Of a stretch of 13,477 nucleotides of DNA, positions 1 to 5,812 are shown one piece after another (position 1 is the first letter of the stretch; each line of letters opens with the position of its first letter). The stretch is from JANQEA01 sp964466035 (lineage in GTDB: Bacteria > Bipolaricaulota > Bipolaricaulia > UBA7950 > UBA9294). A model generated the notes under the pieces. That model did not search any database, was not told the DNA's origin, and saw only the letters and a program-made list of their open reading frames with translations. The position numbers and the translations under genes were made by a program. The stretch spans positions 1 to 13,477 of the forward strand of contig CAYXLR010000029.1 of NCBI GenBank assembly GCA_964466035.1. Direction: 5' to 3'.

Positions 1-110
1 GCCTGCACGTTGGGTGGAAGTTCGCGGTCGTCTTCTGCGGCGGGGTCGCGCTCTGCTGGGCGGCGACGGCCGCCCTGCGACGGAGCGCCTGGGTGCGAAA
101 GGTCATCTAA
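1..110 (+). CDS. C-terminal fragment of a membrane protein (possibly acyltransferase-3 family)
   Basis: The frame beginning at base 3 stays open to the TAA at 108-110 and gives 35 residues. It has one hydrophobic stretch (about residues 6-24, rich in V, F, A, C, G, L) followed by a basic tail with two Arg-containing clusters and the ending V-R-K-V-I. A last transmembrane helix followed by a short Arg-rich cytosolic tail is how many acyltransferase-3 family proteins (membrane-bound O-acyl or glucan-modifying enzymes) end, and the spacing of the tail arginines resembles them. That assignment is inference from a very short piece; another multi-pass membrane protein is equally possible. The gene starts to the left of the window. 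Confidence 0.5.
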   Translation, partial: LHVGWKFAVVFCGGVALCWAATAALRRSAWVRKVI

Positions 111-162
111 CGTAGGGAGGAATTCGGGGGGCACTGCACTCGATTCCGCGATGCGGAGCCGA

Positions 163-223
163 GTTAGGTACTGTGTCCCCAGAACTCCCAGAACTCCCAG
201 AACTCAGAACTCGTCCCAGAACT
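163..223 (+). repeat. Left array of 9-bp CCCAGAACT repeats with outer GTTAG...TGTCCCC end
   Basis: CCCAGAACT occurs three times in tandem (178-204), is followed by a shortened copy (CAGAACT, 205-211), and occurs once more after CGT (215-223). The outer edge reads GTTAG (163-167), then TGTCCCC (174-180). The same elements appear inverted on the far side of the YwbE gene. The array ends 26 bases before the YwbE start codon, so it lies in the 5' region of that gene. Confidence 0.65.
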
Positions 224-249
224 CGACATCTTGCCAGGAAAGGAAAGCG

Positions 250-474
250 ATGAGCGGCACGGAACGAGACAAGATCAGACCGGGTCTGGAAGTACACATC
301 GTCCAGAAGCAGGATCAGCGTAGCGGTCTCCTCACAAGAGGCGTTGTAAAAGACATCTTGACGAACTCTCCAACCCATCCACATGGCATCAAGGTCCGTC
401 TCGAATCGGGCGAGGTCGGCCGGGTGCAGGAAGTCCTATCAGAGAGTGGCGCAAATCGGATTCCGGAGGCATAG
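250..474 (+). CDS. ywbE: YwbE family protein (DUF2196)
   Basis: A 74-residue protein of the small, widely distributed YwbE/DUF2196 family, whose biochemical role is not established. The family core is plain: I-R-P-G-L-E-V at 9-15, K-Q-D-Q-R-S-G-L-L-T-R-G at 20-31, V-K-D-I-L-T near 33-38, then H-P-H-G-I-K-V-R-L and G-E-V-G-R-V-Q. Bacillus subtilis YwbE ends soon after that last motif, so the tail here (residues 62-74) is a short extension. The ATG at 250 is chosen because AGGAAAGG stands directly upstream and the family motif starts about ten residues in; the upstream open frame is low-complexity repeat. The fold is probably a small beta-barrel binding nucleic acid or ribosome, but that is inference. 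The gene stands alone, enclosed by inverted 9-bp repeat arrays. Confidence 0.9.
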   Translation: MSGTERDKIRPGLEVHIVQKQDQRSGLLTRGVVKDILTNSPTHPHGIKVRLESGEVGRVQEVLSESGANRIPEA

Positions 475-480
475 CACCCC

Positions 481-522
481 GTGGTTCGGGCTCGGTTCGG
501 GGCGTGGTTCGGGGACACTAAC
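481..522 (-). repeat. Right array: inverted 9-bp motif ending in the inverse of the left terminus
   Basis: On the plus strand GGTTCGGG(G) occurs three times (around 483, 494 and 507). Read on the minus strand this is CCCCGAACC, a close relative of the CCCAGAACT unit on the left. The outer edge GGGGACACTAAC (511-522) is the reverse complement of GTTAGTGTCCCC, matching the GTTAG and TGTCCCC of the left end. A third, more degenerate plus-strand copy (GTGTCCCTCGAACTCCC) follows at 549-565, next to the ferredoxin relic. Confidence 0.5.
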
Positions 523-570
523 CATAGCTCGCGTCAGAGATGAAGTATGTGTCCCTCGAACTCCCCCCTG

Positions 571-813
571 AACTTCGTTGCCCCGCGCCGCTACAAGGAT
601 GCCCTCATCACCTCGACTTGCGTGGCCGTCCACGATCCCGAGGCCTGTACCCTGCGGCCTCTGCATCGACCGCTGTCCTTTCGGTGCGTTCTCGCAGGAT
701 GCAGGAACAGAGGAGATCACGCTCGACGAGGATCGATGCTTCGGGTGTAGTGTGTATCGGGGACGTGCCCGGCCATTGCGGCGGCCCTAGAGCAAAGAGA
801 CGACTGCATGTAG
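571..813 (+). pseudogene. Relic of a 4Fe-4S ferredoxin-domain protein, two frameshifts
   Basis: Three successive reading frames join into one recognisable 4Fe-4S domain. Frame 1 (from 571) gives Y-K-D-A-L-I-T-S followed by V-A-V-H-D-P-E-A-C-T. After about base 650 the sense moves to another frame with C-G-L-C-I-D-R-C-P-F-G-A-F, then I-T-L-D-E-D-R-C-F-G-C. Near 753-762 it moves again to give T-C-P-A-I-A-A-A-L-E-Q-R-D-D-C-M and the stop at 811-813. Read across the shifts, the cysteines make two clusters of the C-x2-C-x2-C-x3-C-P type. No single frame could encode a working protein, and the amino-terminal part of whatever enzyme carried the domain is missing. Sequencing error could explain one shift but not the missing front. 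Confidence 0.75.
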
Positions 814-910
814 GGAGATCCAAGGGTCCCGGAGTACCGACCCATTCTCATCGCTCACGCGCTGTCTGTTTCTCAGCCGTTGAGCTAGCTGTGCATATGA
901 GCCATGTGGG

Positions 911-939
911 TTGACGCGCCGGCAGTTCCGGGCTACAAT
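911..939 (+). promoter_or_regulatory. Sigma70-type promoter for the RNA/RT/TIR system
   Basis: TTGACG at 911-916 matches the -35 consensus in five of six positions; TACAAT at 934-939 matches the -10 consensus in five of six; the spacer is exactly 17 bases. Transcription would start near 946, and the 163-bp repeat begins at 949. No comparably good promoter is seen just before the second repeat copy or the RT start codon, so this one probably serves the leader RNA and both genes. Confidence 0.65.
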
Positions 940-948
940 TGCAAGTTC

Positions 949-1111
949 GCTGCGGCAGCGACGCAGAGCCGAGCTCTGACATCGTGATGCCGTCAGCTCC
1001 GATGAGAGCTTGTATTAGCTTCATCGGACGGGTACAGATTGAGAGCAGTGATCTGGGTCGTAGATCTAGTGAATTGCTTCTTCGCTGGATTCCCGGGACA
1101 CGAAAGCCCTT
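949..1111 (+). repeat. 163-bp direct repeat, copy 1
   Basis: Compared base by base, 949-1111 is identical to 1332-1494; the matches stop at both ends (C/T before, C/G after). Internal hairpins are GCTG-CGG-CAGC (949-959), CAGAGC-CGA-GCTCTG (964-978), and a 12-bp stem with one bulged G and a TGTATT loop (998-1028: TCCGATGA, G, AGCT, loop, AGCT, TCATCGGA). A weaker CAGAT/ATCTG stem follows (1035-1055). The copy begins about three bases after the predicted transcription start. Confidence 0.95.
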
Positions 1112-1260
1112 CTCAGCAGAGGTGGCCGTAGAGCAAACCGTGGAGTCCCGCCGAGCGGCCGATAGCAACATCGAGACTGGGGAGGGCGCCGGGTGGCGAA
1201 CCTGGATTCGACGCGCCGGAGGCCTTCTGGCCAAGGGAGTGCATATGTTGATGAACAGAC

Positions 1261-1289
1261 GACACCCGAAAAACGGGACAGGTGTCCCG
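1261..1289 (+). promoter_or_regulatory. Three mutually exclusive hairpins between the repeat copies
   Basis: Three segments can pair in alternative ways: CCCG (1265-1268) with CGGG (1274-1277) around an AAAAA loop; CGGGACA (1274-1280) with TGTCCCG (1283-1289); or GACACC (1261-1266) with GGTGTC (1281-1286). The second is the strongest and is followed by ATTTG, too poor in T for a clear intrinsic terminator. The arrangement could be an attenuator limiting read-through into the RT gene, or a degenerate REP-like palindrome unrelated to the RT. Confidence 0.35.
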
Positions 1290-1331
1290 ATTTGCTGGGA
1301 GTGCTTGTTGGGCTCCTGGTGGTCGTGATCT

Positions 1332-1494
1332 GCTGCGGCAGCGACGCAGAGCCGAGCTCTGACATCGTGATGCCGTCAGCTCCGATGAGAGCTTGTATTA
1401 GCTTCATCGGACGGGTACAGATTGAGAGCAGTGATCTGGGTCGTAGATCTAGTGAATTGCTTCTTCGCTGGATTCCCGGGACACGAAAGCCCTT
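1332..1494 (+). repeat. 163-bp direct repeat, copy 2
   Basis: Exact second copy of 949-1111, offset by 383 bases, with the same three hairpins (1332-1342, 1347-1361, 1381-1411). It ends 50 bases before the RT start codon. There is no strong promoter in front of it, unlike copy 1. An ATG lies inside this copy in the RT frame (1422), but the sequence also occurs in copy 1 without an RT gene, so it is better read as RNA than as coding sequence. Confidence 0.95.
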
Positions 1495-1544
1495 GCGAAG
1501 GGCCTGCTCGCATCGGCGGGGCTCTCCACAAAGGAGTTCGGTCG

Positions 1545-2861
1545 GTGCCATCGCTCTACGATCAGCTGGCTGACATCGCGACTCTATCCGTTGCCTGGCA
1601 CAGAGTCAGGGCAAGCGGGATTCGGTCCAAGAACGCGACGACAAAGCAATCAATCCAAGCCTTTGACGCGAACTCAGAAGCGCGATTAGAGTTACTAGCC
1701 TCTGGGCTCTCTGACGGATCCTTCACGTTCGGCAAGGCAAAGGCTGTCCTCATTAGTAGAGATGGCAAGAGCCCACGTCCACTTCTTGTGCCAGAGATTC
1801 CAGCTCGAATCGTCCAAAGAGCACTCCTGGATGTCCTCCAAGCGCAGGGTCGGGTACGGGAGTACGTGGCGCATCCTTGCAGCTTCGGTGGACTCCCGAA
1901 GCGCCCCGAAGAGAGGATTGCGGATCCGCGAAGGAGGGCGCTGACGCGTGCTTGCCGCGAAATCTATGATGGGGCATCCTTCTTCGCTCGCTCCGACATA
2001 CCCGGCTTCTTCACGCGGGTACTGCGCGAGGATGTGCTGGAACGCATCTCCAGGCTCCTCCCCGATGACTCGCTCACTGAAATCCTTGACGAAGCAACTG
2101 ACGTCGAGATAGGCAACATCGACCAGGTGAGACATCACCTTCAGTACTTCCCGAATGGAGTAGTGGGCGTTGCGCAAGGATGCTGCCTGTCTCCGCTATT
2201 CGGGAACATCTATCTCCGCGAGTTTGACGATCAGATGAACACCGGGGATGGCATTGTGACCCTACGCTACATTGATGATTTCGTCATTCTCGCAAGATCC
2301 CAGAAGCAGTCACACAAAGCCTTCAAGAGAGCAAAGGCGATCCTGAAGGGGCTGGAACTGGATGCCTACCCCTTGTCCGTAGGAATGGGCAAGTCAGGAG
2401 AAGGTCGAATCGCCAAGGGCTTCGACTTCCTGGGGTGTCGAGTTACTCCTAGCCGAATCGAACCCACCAAGGCGTCACGGAACGCATTCCTAGATCGAGT
2501 CCGCACGGAACTAAAGGCCTCGGCCCGCGTCCTCCGCAAAGGTATCAGCTCGCCTCGGGAGGAGCATGCGCTCTCATTCGTGGGAACTCTCTCGAGAGTG
2601 AGTCGAATGGTTAGAGGTTGGACAGAGCAGTATGAGTTCTGCAACGAAACGAACGCATTCAGCGGCCTTGACAGGAAGCTCGACAGAATGCTGAGGCGCT
2701 ACATGATGTCGTTCTTCAAGAACTACTCTGGAGGCCGAGCTGAAGCGACGGCAAGACGGAGAATCCTCGGAATCTGGCTGGCTGCTGACTGCGAACGGGA
2801 TCCGATTCTGCCGCTCAAGCGCGTGGCGGAAGGTGTAGCGAGAGAAGGAGATGCAGAGTGA
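1545..2861 (+). CDS. Reverse transcriptase, group II intron-like, YIDD active site
   Basis: Predicted RNA-templated DNA polymerase of 438 residues. Visible blocks: R-P-L-L-V-P...R-I-V-Q-R-A-L-L (about 78-95), catalytic Asp in S-D-I-P-G-F-F (about 150-156), Q-G-C-C-L-S-P-L-F-G-N-I-Y-L (about 211-224), the Y-I-D-D catalytic box (242-245), F-D-F-L-G-C (about 293-298), and a maturase-like segment with R-G-W (357-359) and L-D-R-K-L-D-R-M-L-R-R-Y (about 375-386). Retron hallmarks (NAxxH, VTG) are not seen. YIDD is the box reported for G2L4 RTs; most group II intron RTs have YADD. The GTG at 1545 is chosen because AAAGGAG precedes it by 8 bases; an in-frame ATG at 1422 lies inside the repeat. The stop overlaps the TIR gene by 4 bp, implying coupled translation. 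GC is lower than in the flanking genes, suggesting transfer. A defence RT is likely; the exact clade is unsure. Confidence 0.88.
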   Translation: MPSLYDQLADIATLSVAWHRVRASGIRSKNATTKQSIQAFDANSEARLELLASGLSDGSFTFGKAKAVLISRDGKSPRPLLVPEIPARIVQRALLDVLQAQGRVREYVAHPCSFGGLPKRPEERIADPRRRALTRACREIYDGASFFARSDIPGFFTRVLREDVLERISRLLPDDSLTEILDEATDVEIGNIDQVRHHLQYFPNGVVGVAQGCCLSPLFGNIYLREFDDQMNTGDGIVTLRYIDDFVILARSQKQSHKAFKRAKAILKGLELDAYPLSVGMGKSGEGRIAKGFDFLGCRVTPSRIEPTKASRNAFLDRVRTELKASARVLRKGISSPREEHALSFVGTLSRVSRMVRGWTEQYEFCNETNAFSGLDRKLDRMLRRYMMSFFKNYSGGRAEATARRRILGIWLAADCERDPILPLKRVAEGVAREGDAE

Positions 2862-3490
2862 GTGAGATTTTCGTCGCGCACAGCAGGAACGACAAGGAGG
2901 CTCTGGCTTTCATAACCACCGCGGCTGCGAGAACATCCGTCAAGCTGACACTGATGGAGTTCGAGGGAGACCCGGGGAACCCGAGAACAACAGAAGAAGT
3001 GGAGAACAAGATAGACGGGTCGAGTGCTCTGTTCATGCTGCTAGGAAGCCATGTGCAGGACATCCCCCATACACGCGACTGGGTGGTCTGGGAATCCGGG
3101 CGTGCGAACGGCAAGGACATCTGGGTGTTTGAAAGCGCTGGGGCGGAAGAGACGAATATCGTTGTCCCCAACTTCAAGCACTACGTGCTCTACCACGACA
3201 CGGAAGAATGGACGGCCTACGTCAGCGACATAGTCAACTCATATCGCTTCCTCGATGTCCTTGAGGCATCTGCGCTAGGTGCGGTCGTCGGCGCTGTAGC
3301 AGGCCCAGCCGGGGCCATACTTGGCGGCGCGACGGCCGGAGCGCTATCCAAGGCCATGAGAACTCGGCCGCTGGGATACGAGTACACATGTTCATCATGT
3401 GGCCACACGGCGTCAGTGCACTATCCTCATGGCCGTACTAGCTTTCGATGTGTTGTCTGCAACTGCACATTGAGCCTCGCTAGCAACTAG
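2858..3490 (+). CDS. TIR-like effector with glycine-zipper segment and zinc ribbon
   Basis: A 210-residue protein. The start I-F-V-A-H-S-R-N-D (4-12) and the block D-W-V-V-W-E-S-G-R-A-N-G-K-D-I-W-V-F-E (74-92) are TIR/SEFIR-like; Glu79 in W-E-S-G sits where NAD-consuming TIR enzymes keep their catalytic Glu. Residues 139-165 form a Gly/Ala-rich hydrophobic stretch (G-A-V-V-G-A-V-A-G, then A-I-L-G-G-A-T-A-G), like a glycine zipper able to insert in or oligomerise on membrane. C178, C181, C198 and C201 make a zinc ribbon, with C203 nearby. The GTG start overlaps the RT stop by 4 bp, with a GGAG site just before, so the two proteins should be made together. The likely role is the toxic arm of an RT-based defence system, acting by NAD+ loss or membrane damage; this is inference. 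The domain call is firm in outline; enzymatic activity is not shown. Confidence 0.8.
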   Translation: MSEIFVAHSRNDKEALAFITTAAARTSVKLTLMEFEGDPGNPRTTEEVENKIDGSSALFMLLGSHVQDIPHTRDWVVWESGRANGKDIWVFESAGAEETNIVVPNFKHYVLYHDTEEWTAYVSDIVNSYRFLDVLEASALGAVVGAVAGPAGAILGGATAGALSKAMRTRPLGYEYTCSSCGHTASVHYPHGRTSFRCVVCNCTLSLASN

Positions 3491-3638
3491 CCTGAGCCAC
3501 TTCACGGCTGCTCTTCGAAGGCATCGGCACCGTACGGCCGCCACCGTGACGATCAGCGGCCCACCGGTGAATCCGCCGCGGACCGCCGATGCTGCCGGTG
3601 AGAAGCTCCTGTTCCGTTGCCTCAGGCCTGCAACGCGC

Positions 3639-4856
3639 CTACCCAGCCCGCAATGCCCGCACGATCTCCCGGATTCGCGGGCGCTTGCCGTACATCAGCA
3701 GGTAGATGCGAAGCAGCTTCGTTGCGATCCACAGCCCGCCCAGAACGGAGGCGACCAGGACGGCCATGCTCGCCGCCAGTTGCCAGGCCGGCACGCCCGT
3801 GATGCCGAGTCGGAGCATCATCAGAACGGGTGCGCTGAACGGAACGATGCTGAACACGACCCAAATCGGGCTGTTGGGAAAGAACATCAGCAGCGAGACG
3901 AACCAGAACGGCGCGATGGCGGCCAGGGTGAACAGCGGCGCAAGGCCCTGCGCTTCCCGGACGGTCGAGCAGATCGCGGCGATCGCCAGCGAGACGACGG
4001 CGAACAGCAGGTAGCCGAGGATGAAGTAGACCACACCCAAGACCAGAAGCCCGGGCGGGAGCTGAATGCTGCTCACCAAGCCTCCGATGGTCGCGGACGC
4101 GAGCCGCAGCAGGAGAGGGATCGACACCGCCCAGATGAGCACCTGAAGCAGGCCGGCCGCCCCGCGCCCCAAGAGCTTCCCGGTGAGCAGCTGGCCGGGA
4201 GAGACCGTCGAAAGGAGGATCTCCATCAGGCGGTTCTCCTTCTCTTCTCCGAGGCTCTGCAACACGTAGTTCGCAGACACGTTGAGTGCAATCGCGAGCA
4301 ACGCCCCGAAGAGGGCGGGGATGATGAAGTTGGTGAATCCGCCCTGGTCCTCGGCCACCGCGCCTTCCGGCGTGAGCGTGGTCGTGAGAATGCTCGTCGG
4401 CGTGAGCACGCGGCCGATCAGTTCAGGAGGGACTTCGCTCGCCAGCAGGTTGCTGTCCAAGAAGCCTTCGATCGCCGCCGACACGGCGAGCGGTGGCGCG
4501 AGCTCCTTGTCCAGCGTGTAGCGAGCCACGGTACCTGTGGCGACGTAGTCGGCAGGGATGACGAAGTACTCGTCGAGCTCGCCCGCCGTGAGCGCTTCGG
4601 TGGCGGCCTCCTCCGATTCCATCCGGATCAGCTCGATCGCCGCCGTCTCATACAGCGGATCGAACCCGCCGATGTGATCGACATACCCGATCCGCGTGAC
4701 AGTGGCAGAGGGCATGACCACGTTGGAGGCAAGCTTGAAGATGCCGATGCCCAGCAGGATGACGACCGGGATCGCCAGCGTGAGGATGATGAAGCCCTTC
4801 TTCTTGATCGTGTGCAGGAACTCGTGTCGAAGGATCAGTCCTGTCCTAGTCGACAT
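3639..4856 (-). CDS. ABC-2 type transporter permease, NatB-like
   Basis: Membrane half of an ABC exporter, 405 residues. Order: short cytosolic start with the R-H-E-F and K-K-K-G-F pattern of the family, TM1 at about 21-43, a long extracytoplasmic domain (about 45-170), then roughly five helices to the C-terminus, ending in a basic tail. The E-E-K-E-N-R-L-M-E-I-L-L-S-T coupling motif with S-P-G-Q-L-L-T-G-K, characteristic of NatB/YhaP-type ABC2 permeases, follows the second helix. NatB relatives export Na+ or small toxic compounds; the substrate here is unknown. The ATG at 4856 is preferred because GGAGG lies 8 bases upstream; GTG (4865) and ATG (4862) are in frame but too close to it. It overlaps the ATPase gene by 11 bp, so the pair is one operon. 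Confidence 0.9.
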   Translation of the reverse strand: MSTRTGLILRHEFLHTIKKKGFIILTLAIPVVILLGIGIFKLASNVVMPSATVTRIGYVDHIGGFDPLYETAAIELIRMESEEAATEALTAGELDEYFVIPADYVATGTVARYTLDKELAPPLAVSAAIEGFLDSNLLASEVPPELIGRVLTPTSILTTTLTPEGAVAEDQGGFTNFIIPALFGALLAIALNVSANYVLQSLGEEKENRLMEILLSTVSPGQLLTGKLLGRGAAGLLQVLIWAVSIPLLLRLASATIGGLVSSIQLPPGLLVLGVVYFILGYLLFAVVSLAIAAICSTVREAQGLAPLFTLAAIAPFWFVSLLMFFPNSPIWVVFSIVPFSAPVLMMLRLGITGVPAWQLAASMAVLVASVLGGLWIATKLLRIYLLMYGKRPRIREIVRALRAG

Positions 4857-5748
4857 GTGCATCACCTCCGACCTTCAACAGGAAGATCTCGTGCAGCGAC
4901 GGCGTGGCGACTTCGAACCGGTCTATGGGAACACCAGCCTGCACGAGCGCTTCCAGCGTTCGTTGAGGCGTCGATGCCGCATCGAGCACGAGTTCGACGT
5001 GATCCTTGTGCGTGCGCCTCTCGACGACGCCCGCCACCTGCGGGATCTCGGCGTCCGACTCGACCAGCACGGCGTGCCCCCGATGTTGCGCGCGGATCTC
5101 GTCGAGCGCCCCGTAGAGCACGGACCGGCCATCGTTCACCATGAGGATCCGATCACAGACCGCCTCGACTTGATTCATCTGGTGGGTGCTGAGGATGACG
5201 GCCTTGCCCCGCTCCCGAAGGTCGAGAAGGAGCTGCTTGACGCGCTCGGTGTTCACAGGGTCCAGGCCCGCGAATGGCTCGTCGAGGATGACCAACTCGG
5301 GATCGTGAACGATCGTGACGATCAGCTGAATGATCTGGGACATGCCCTTGCTGAGTTCTTCGATCCGCTTCTTCTTGTTCGCGAGCATCCCCGTTCGCTC
5401 GAGGAGCGCGTCGGCTTCCGACTCGATCGTTCGGGGATCCATGCCCTTGAGAGAGGCGAGATAGGAGATCGTCTCGATGACGGAGAGTTTCTTGTACAGC
5501 CCGCGCTCCTCGGGCATGTATCCGAGCCGGCCCTTGGTCGCTTGGCTCGGAACCTCACCGAAGATCTCGACTCGCCCGGCGTCGGGCTGGATGATGTCCA
5601 TCATCATCCGGATGGTGGTCGTCTTGCCGGCGCCGTTGGGGCCGATGAGTCCCAGGACCTCTCCCGACGAGACGGCGAAGGAGAGGTCGTGAACCGCGAC
5701 CTTCCCCGAATAGGACTTGAACAGATGCTCGACTTCAACGGCCTTCAT
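4846..5748 (-). CDS. ABC transporter ATP-binding protein, NatA-like
   Basis: Cytosolic ATPase of 300 residues that powers the overlapping permease. Walker A G-P-N-G-A-G-K-T is at 36-43, the signature is L-S-K-G-M-S-Q (132-138) instead of the usual LSGGQ, Walker B V-I-L-D-E-P is at 153-158, and the switch His is H189. The region after about 225 is a C-terminal extension ending with S-L-H-E-I-F-L, typical of NatA/YhaQ and DUF4162-type exporters. Length is normal for the family. The gene starts at an ATG behind GAGGAGGG and is first in the minus-strand operon, with its promoter expected in the 243-bp gap it shares with the ZIP transporter gene. Natural substrate not deducible. Confidence 0.93.
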   Translation of the reverse strand: MKAVEVEHLFKSYSGKVAVHDLSFAVSSGEVLGLIGPNGAGKTTTIRMMMDIIQPDAGRVEIFGEVPSQATKGRLGYMPEERGLYKKLSVIETISYLASLKGMDPRTIESEADALLERTGMLANKKKRIEELSKGMSQIIQLIVTIVHDPELVILDEPFAGLDPVNTERVKQLLLDLRERGKAVILSTHQMNQVEAVCDRILMVNDGRSVLYGALDEIRAQHRGHAVLVESDAEIPQVAGVVERRTHKDHVELVLDAASTPQRTLEALVQAGVPIDRFEVATPSLHEIFLLKVGGDAHVD

Positions 5749-5777
5749 GAACCCTCCTCGCCGAAAGGATAGCGGGA

Positions 5778-5812
5778 GTCGACCGAAAGGTCGATCCGCC
5801 CGTCAACGGGTG
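5778..5812 (+). promoter_or_regulatory. Two adjacent tetraloop hairpins in the divergent intergenic region
   Basis: TCGACC-GAAA-GGTCGA (5779-5794) is a perfect 6-bp stem with a GNRA tetraloop on the plus strand, extendable by a G-T pair. Two bases later CGCCCG-TCAA-CGGGTG (5797-5812) is a second 6-bp stem with one G-T pair. They lie about 180 bases upstream of the ZIP gene and 30-65 bases upstream of the ATPase start on the other strand, so they could be in either leader. No T-run follows. Confidence 0.3.

Larger units (their letters stand above)
946..1543 (+). ncRNA. Candidate structured leader RNA of the RT system (A-B-A layout)
   Basis: From the predicted start point near 946 to the RT start codon there are about 600 bases with no convincing protein gene. 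They consist of repeat A (949-1111), a unique 220-bp spacer B (1112-1331), an identical repeat A (1332-1494) and a 50-bp link that carries the RT ribosome site. Both A copies hold three closely packed perfect or nearly perfect hairpins, and B holds a set of competing hairpins at 1261-1289. Retron and several DRT reverse transcriptases use a structured RNA encoded immediately upstream, so this is the natural template/primer candidate. Its true ends and whether it is reverse transcribed are not visible from sequence. Confidence 0.45.

Noticed and set aside
817..905. Possible tRNA remnant on the minus strand (a tAGCTCAACGGC-like D-arm)
   Set aside because: No T-loop, anticodon arm or acceptor stem can be built; only the short D-arm resemblance remains.
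949..1494. Template and variable repeats of a diversity-generating retroelement
   Set aside because: The two copies are identical, without adenine-specific changes; no target gene with a C-type lectin end and no Avd-like gene is present; and the RT motifs differ from DGR RTs.
939..1573. Open frames of up to about 130 codons over the repeat region (both strands), including the in-frame ATG at 1422
   Set aside because: The same 163 bases are open in several frames in both copies, none has a ribosome site or recognisable motif, and the RT has a better GTG start with AAAGGAG at 1545.
3616..3634. Hairpin GTTGC...GCAAC just beyond the permease stop, as a terminator
   Set aside because: Only five base pairs and no T-run on the minus strand; too weak to call.
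1112..3638. Mobile group II intron with its encoded protein
   Set aside because: No domain V-like hairpin is recognisable after the RT; a TIR gene overlaps the RT stop by 4 bp, and the RT is not followed by a DNA-binding/endonuclease region.
3546..5144. Long plus-strand open frame of about 530 codons
   Set aside because: It lies opposite the ABC permease and ATPase genes, is highly charged and low in complexity, and is a codon-bias shadow of GC-rich genes.
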